From: VFKU01 sp964620045 | GTDB lineage: Bacteria; Hydrogenedentota; Hydrogenedentia; Hydrogenedentales; GCA-2746185 | NCBI GenBank assembly: GCA_964620045.1 | Contig: CAZUJL010000032.1 | Coordinates: forward strand, 1-38,912 | Reading direction: 5' to 3' | DNA length: 38,912 nt | Part shown: one piece after another, positions 35,534-38,912 of the stretch | How the letters are laid out: each line of letters opens with the position of its first letter | How positions within the stretch are numbered: position 1 is the stretch's first letter | Position numbers and translations under genes: made by a program | The notes under the pieces: model-generated | The model's input: only the letters and a program-made list of their open reading frames with translations | Databases searched by the model: none | What the model was told of the DNA's origin: nothing

Positions 35534-36793
35534 TCAGGGATTGGAGAATGACTGAGAGCGTGGCCGGCGAACAAAGGGATTCACTGGTTCCTGCGGCTCG
35601 AGTTCTTCCATCTGGACTTTTTCGTTTTCCGACGGCTCGGTCGGCGTGACGGTGGGCTGGGTCTGCATGTTGTGCGTAATCAACGGCTGTGTGACCTCGC
35701 CCTGATAATAGTACGTCGTATGCAGACTGCCCTCGACATAAAAGCGCACGGTGGCTTCATTGGCGTACTTCAGATCGACCCGGAGCAGCGTCTGCGCCGC
35801 GAGCGGTTGCGGGCGGCCATCGACATAGTCTCTCGGCAGGGGATAGCGGACCACAAAATCCGTCTCGTCTTCCGAGGATTCCACACGCACGGCGACCGGC
35901 CGGCCGTAATCGGGCACAGACCACTCCGCGATCGTACGCCGCTTCGCGTTCGGCAGATACGAGGTCGCGCGCAGGCGCACATCGAAGGTCACTTTCTGGC
36001 CGTCGGTGAGTAGTGTGCCGGGTTCGGGGTTTTGATCGAGCACAACTTCATACTCCGCCCCCGGGCGATCCACGTTGAACGGCTCGGCCTGCACATTCAG
36101 ATTCGCGAGGATGAGCTGCGCTTCTTCCATGGATTTACCCACAAGGGAGGGCATCATCAGCGATTTTTTCTCGGGACCGCTGGAAACCAATAGGTGAATC
36201 TCGCCACCCACGGGCACCGGCTTGTTCGGCGGCGGGTCCTGCGAAAGGATCGTGTCCGCGGGCCGGGAATCCGGAATGCGCGCGATGGAACCGGCCACGA
36301 GGCGGGTTGATTCGATTTCGCCCAGCGCGTCCTGCAATTTCTTGCCGAGGAAACCGGGGGCGGACTCGAACTGCCGGCCTTGGCTGATGGTGAGCGTGAT
36401 CTTGTGCCCGGCGCGAACAACTTCGCCTGGGCGCGGGGACTGCACAATGACGTGATATTCGGGCACGCGGTCGTTGCGCACCTGGTTTTGCTTGCCCAGT
36501 TCGAGGCCGACTTCGGCGAGCACGTTGGCCGCGCGCGTCACGGGAAGACCGGAAACATCGGGCACGGTGACGTAACTGCCGCCGGCCGCCGCCTGATTAA
36601 AGACATACAACGAGACACCGGCCATCACGCCGATGAGGATGACGAGGGCGCCCGTCCAACGGACGCTCCATCCGAGGAAATGGAATACGAAATGGAGCGC
36701 GTCTAAGACCGTTTGCGAAGGCGCGCGATGAAGTACCCGTCTAGGCTCGGATTTTCCGGCGGTATCAGGTACTGTCCCGGACTTTTTTTCCAT
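35534..36793 (-). CDS. Membrane-anchored PASTA-domain protein without kinase domain
   Basis: 419 residues. Cytoplasmic N-terminus of about 45 residues, one membrane helix (about 46-66: TGALVILIGVMAGVSLYVF), then three PASTA domains (about 74-139, 143-206, 212-275), each with the VPxVxGxxxxxA...G pattern. A beta-rich section of unknown type (276-370) and a Pro/Glu-rich tail follow. PASTA domains bind peptidoglycan fragments in kinases and PBPs. There is no kinase or transpeptidase domain. The first 91 bases overlap rsmB in another frame; no later start would keep the N-terminus. The gene lies between rsmB and rpe, where many Firmicutes carry PrkC. Confidence 0.9.
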   Translation of the reverse strand: MEKKSGTVPDTAGKSEPRRVLHRAPSQTVLDALHFVFHFLGWSVRWTGALVILIGVMAGVSLYVFNQAAAGGSYVTVPDVSGLPVTRAANVLAEVGLELGKQNQVRNDRVPEYHVIVQSPRPGEVVRAGHKITLTISQGRQFESAPGFLGKKLQDALGEIESTRLVAGSIARIPDSRPADTILSQDPPPNKPVPVGGEIHLLVSSGPEKKSLMMPSLVGKSMEEAQLILANLNVQAEPFNVDRPGAEYEVVLDQNPEPGTLLTDGQKVTFDVRLRATSYLPNAKRRTIAEWSVPDYGRPVAVRVESSEDETDFVVRYPLPRDYVDGRPQPLAAQTLLRVDLKYANEATVRFYVEGSLHTTYYYQGEVTQPLITHNMQTQPTVTPTEPSENEKVQMEELEPQEPVNPFVRRPRSQSFSNP

Positions 36794-38034
36794 GCAGCGA
36801 ATCGCTCCGGGCCGTCTTCACAAACGACGGTCCCGTCCCCCTTAATGGCGTCGATGACCCCCGCGGTTTCCTCCGGAGTGAAGGTGCACACGGAGTACAC
36901 GACGCGACCGCCATTTTCGCAGAGGGCAATCGCGGATCGCAAAAGGGCGCGTTGCTGATGGGCCAGGCGTTCCGGATCTCCCGGGCGCACGTGCCATTTC
37001 AGGTCCGGCCGGCGGCGCAGGGTGCCCAAGCCGGTGCAGGGGGCGTCCAATAGCACGGCGTTGAAGCTGCCTGCCGCGAAGGGTGGCCGGGCGGCGTCGG
37101 CGGCGAGGATGGCGACCCCCGGTGCGCGGAGGCGGTCCACGTTTTCGACGATCCGGCGCAGGCGGCGCGGTTCGAGGTCGGCGGCCACGATGAAGCTCTC
37201 CCCTTGGGCGAGTGCGGCGAGGTGCGTGGCCTTGCCGCCGGGCGCCGCGCAGAGATCGAGCACGCGTTCGCCGGGTTGGGGATCGAGGAAGGCGGCGGGA
37301 AGCATCGAGGCGGGATCCTGAATGTAGAACAGTCCCTCCTGGAACGCCTTGGTGTCGGTGGGCATCGGGCCGTCGACGATTTGCAGCGCGTCGGGCACTT
37401 CCGGCACTGGCTGCGTGAGGATGTCGTTCTTCGCGAGCCGTTGCGCGAGTTCGTCGGCCGAAGTGAGCAGCGTGTTCACGCGAATCGTGCGCGGGGCTTC
37501 TTCGTTGCTCAGCGCGCAGATCGCTTCCGCTTTGCGCGGGCCGAATTCGTGGGTCCAGCGCTTTACGAGCCAGAGCGGCAGGCTGTAACGGATCGACAGG
37601 CGTTCCAGCGGGTCGAGCGGCATGCTGATCGCGTCGATGGTTTGCGGCGCGCGCTTGAGCACAGCGTTCACGAGCCGCGCGGTGCCCGCGTGACCGTGCC
37701 GCTTCGCGAGATCGACGGAGGTGTGGACCATCGCCGGAAACGTGACGCTGTCGAGAAAGAGTGCCTGGAACACACCCATGCGCAGGATGAGGCGGATGGG
37801 CATGGGGAGCTTATCAAGGGGCTGGTGCAGGAGAGGGCGCAGCGCCTGATCGGCCAGCAGCGTGTGGCGCGTGGTGCCGTACACGAGCTGGGTCATGAAT
37901 CGCCGCCCGCGCGAGGACAGGCGATCGCCTTTGCGGCGGAGTGATCGGTCGATCGCGTCGGCGACGTGGATCTGCTTCTCGAAAATTTTAAGCAGGACTT
38001 CGAGTGCTGCTTCTCGCGCGATATCGACCGGCAC
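36703..38034 (-). CDS. rsmB: 16S rRNA (cytosine-967-C5)-methyltransferase
   Basis: SAM-dependent methyltransferase of C967 of 16S rRNA, 443 residues. N-terminal NusB-like RNA-binding domain (about 1-140: REAALEVLLKIFEK...RRFMTQLVYGTTRH). The C-terminal Rossmann domain has the SAM motif VLDLCAAPGGKATHLA, motif IV with DAPCTGLGTLRRRPD, and motif VI with YSVCTFTPEE; the two Cys of motifs IV and VI are the catalytic pair. The start is GTG at 38034, 2 bases after the fmt stop, with GAGGTG inside the end of fmt, so translation is coupled. The stop lies 91 bases inside the PASTA gene. Confidence 0.96.
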   Translation of the reverse strand: MPVDIAREAALEVLLKIFEKQIHVADAIDRSLRRKGDRLSSRGRRFMTQLVYGTTRHTLLADQALRPLLHQPLDKLPMPIRLILRMGVFQALFLDSVTFPAMVHTSVDLAKRHGHAGTARLVNAVLKRAPQTIDAISMPLDPLERLSIRYSLPLWLVKRWTHEFGPRKAEAICALSNEEAPRTIRVNTLLTSADELAQRLAKNDILTQPVPEVPDALQIVDGPMPTDTKAFQEGLFYIQDPASMLPAAFLDPQPGERVLDLCAAPGGKATHLAALAQGESFIVAADLEPRRLRRIVENVDRLRAPGVAILAADAARPPFAAGSFNAVLLDAPCTGLGTLRRRPDLKWHVRPGDPERLAHQQRALLRSAIALCENGGRVVYSVCTFTPEETAGVIDAIKGDGTVVCEDGPERFAAWKKSPGQYLIPPENPSLDGYFIARLRKRS

Positions 38035-38036
38035 GG

Positions 38037-38912
38037 TCAGTGCACCTCGAAGGTCGCGCCGGGCGCAATGCGGCGTCCGCGCAGGAACTCCGCGGTGCTC
38101 ATGGGCTTTTTGCCGGGTGCTTGAAGGCGATTGATCGCGAGACGGCCGGCGCCGTCACCGGTGGCGACAACAATCGTGTCTTTGGTGACATCGACGATCG
38201 TGCCGGGCGTGGCAGTCGTGTCGCCCGGAAGCGCGTGTGTCGCGTAGATGCGCAGGACTTCGCCGGCGAAGGTTCCGTAGGCCACCGGCCACGGGACGAA
38301 GGCGCGCACGCGGTTGTGGATTTCGTTTGACGTCGCGCGCCAGTCGATGCGCGCGTCGTCTTTGCTGATCATGCGGCAGTGCGTGGCGCGCTCGTGGTCT
38401 TGCGGCGTGAAGACGGCCTTGCCGTACTCGACGCGATCGATGCCGTCCACGAGCATGTCGGCGCCGGCATGCGCGAGTTTTTCGGTGAGCGAGGCCGTCG
38501 TGTCGTCCGGCGCGATCGGATAGGGATGCTGCGACAGAATCGCGCCGGCGTCGGTTTCCATCTCGATCCGCATGATCGTGATGCCGGTTTCGGTGTCTCC
38601 GGCGAGAATGGCCGATTGAATGGGCGAGGGGCCGCGGTATTTCGGAAGCAGGCTGGGGTGTAAATTCAGAATGCCCTGCGGGGGCACCGCGAGGATGGGC
38701 TCTTTCAGCAGGCGGCCATAGGCCACGAGGGCGCAAGCTTCCGGCGCCTGAGCGCGCAGCCACGCCTCAAACGTGCCGTCGTTCAGCTTCGCGGGCTGGT
38801 GCACGGGCAGGCCGAGTTCGAGCGCGCGGACCTTTACCGGCGGCGGCACGAGTTCTTTGCTGCGACCCTGCGGTTTGTCAGGCTGGCAGACGACGGCGGT
38901 TACGGTGTGTCT
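38037..38912 (-). CDS. fmt: Methionyl-tRNA formyltransferase, N-terminus outside window
   Basis: Formylates initiator Met-tRNA using 10-formyltetrahydrofolate. The frame is open to the window edge; residues HTVTAVVCQPDKPQGR before the GTG at 38849 match the Fmt N-terminal region, so translation starts further upstream and the GTG is not the start. Catalytic landmarks are NLHPSLLPKYRGPSPIQ (Asn and His) and METDAGAIL (Asp). The C-terminal OB-fold domain runs to the end (GEVLRIYATHALPG). Followed 2 bases later by rsmB. Confidence 0.95.
   Translation of the reverse strand, partial: RHTVTAVVCQPDKPQGRSKELVPPPVKVRALELGLPVHQPAKLNDGTFEAWLRAQAPEACALVAYGRLLKEPILAVPPQGILNLHPSLLPKYRGPSPIQSAILAGDTETGITIMRIEMETDAGAILSQHPYPIAPDDTTASLTEKLAHAGADMLVDGIDRVEYGKAVFTPQDHERATHCRMISKDDARIDWRATSNEIHNRVRAFVPWPVAYGTFAGEVLRIYATHALPGDTTATPGTIVDVTKDTIVVATGDGAGRLAINRLQAPGKKPMSTAEFLRGRRIAPGATFEVH

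Overview
The window is a 38.9-kb piece of a GC-rich (roughly 60%) bacterial chromosome, densely coded, with 37 genes that I can support and no rRNA, tRNA, prophage, insertion sequence or CRISPR array. Lipoproteins, Tat-type leaders, periplasmic multihaem and class II cytochromes c and an S11 carboxypeptidase suggest a respiring, heterotrophic organism, probably Gram-negative. The repeat types and the environmental flavour of the proteins fit a poorly cultured lineage (Hydrogenedentota, Planctomycetota or Acidobacteriota-like), but the sequence alone does not fix the phylum.

Layout. 1-4482: leftward cluster of an ArsR-like regulator, a VOC protein with an export leader, an SRPBCC protein, an S9 peptidase and a K+-channel-like protein. 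It is read from a near-consensus promoter that contains a 22-bp perfect palindrome and appears to give a leaderless mRNA. 4560-8104: sugar isomerase/epimerase-like protein, C-terminal-haem cytochrome, an 80-residue protein resembling the end of aconitase, and an amidohydrolase with an unusually long Tat n-region. 8244-9600: hexahaem cytochrome and a small acidic protein, closed by a strong terminator. 9694-12762: aconitase and a DUF4239 membrane protein. 13000-16754: TerC, a PA0069-type radical SAM protein and IlvD. 16805-20239: second ion channel, GNAT acetyltransferase, AT-rich NTF2-fold immunity-like gene and a ThDP enzyme. 20385-23799: protoporphyrinogen oxidase-like protein and ThiC. 23796-24442: ParE/Phd toxin-antitoxin pair with its operator. 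24509-29892: PLD-family protein, unknown helical protein, tRNA-dihydrouridine synthase, NAD-sugar epimerase and CysK. 30039-34864: ankyrin lipoprotein, RNase HI, hybrid histidine kinase and D,D-carboxypeptidase. 34870-38912: fmt-rsmB-PASTA-rpe, in which a PASTA protein lacking a kinase domain sits where many Firmicutes have the PASTA kinase PrkC.

Most genes are housekeeping: TCA cycle, branched-chain amino acid, cysteine, thiamine and haem synthesis, tRNA/rRNA modification and the pentose phosphate pathway. The less ordinary content lies between the genes and in small proteins: two families of 9-nt-period repeats, one with a GC hairpin nested in its loop; two copies of that GC hairpin with compensatory stem changes; a REP-like composite repeat; and the orphan aconitase-tail protein. 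I found no obvious large novel multi-gene system. The aconitase-tail protein, the nested repeats and the kinase-less PASTA protein are the best leads.
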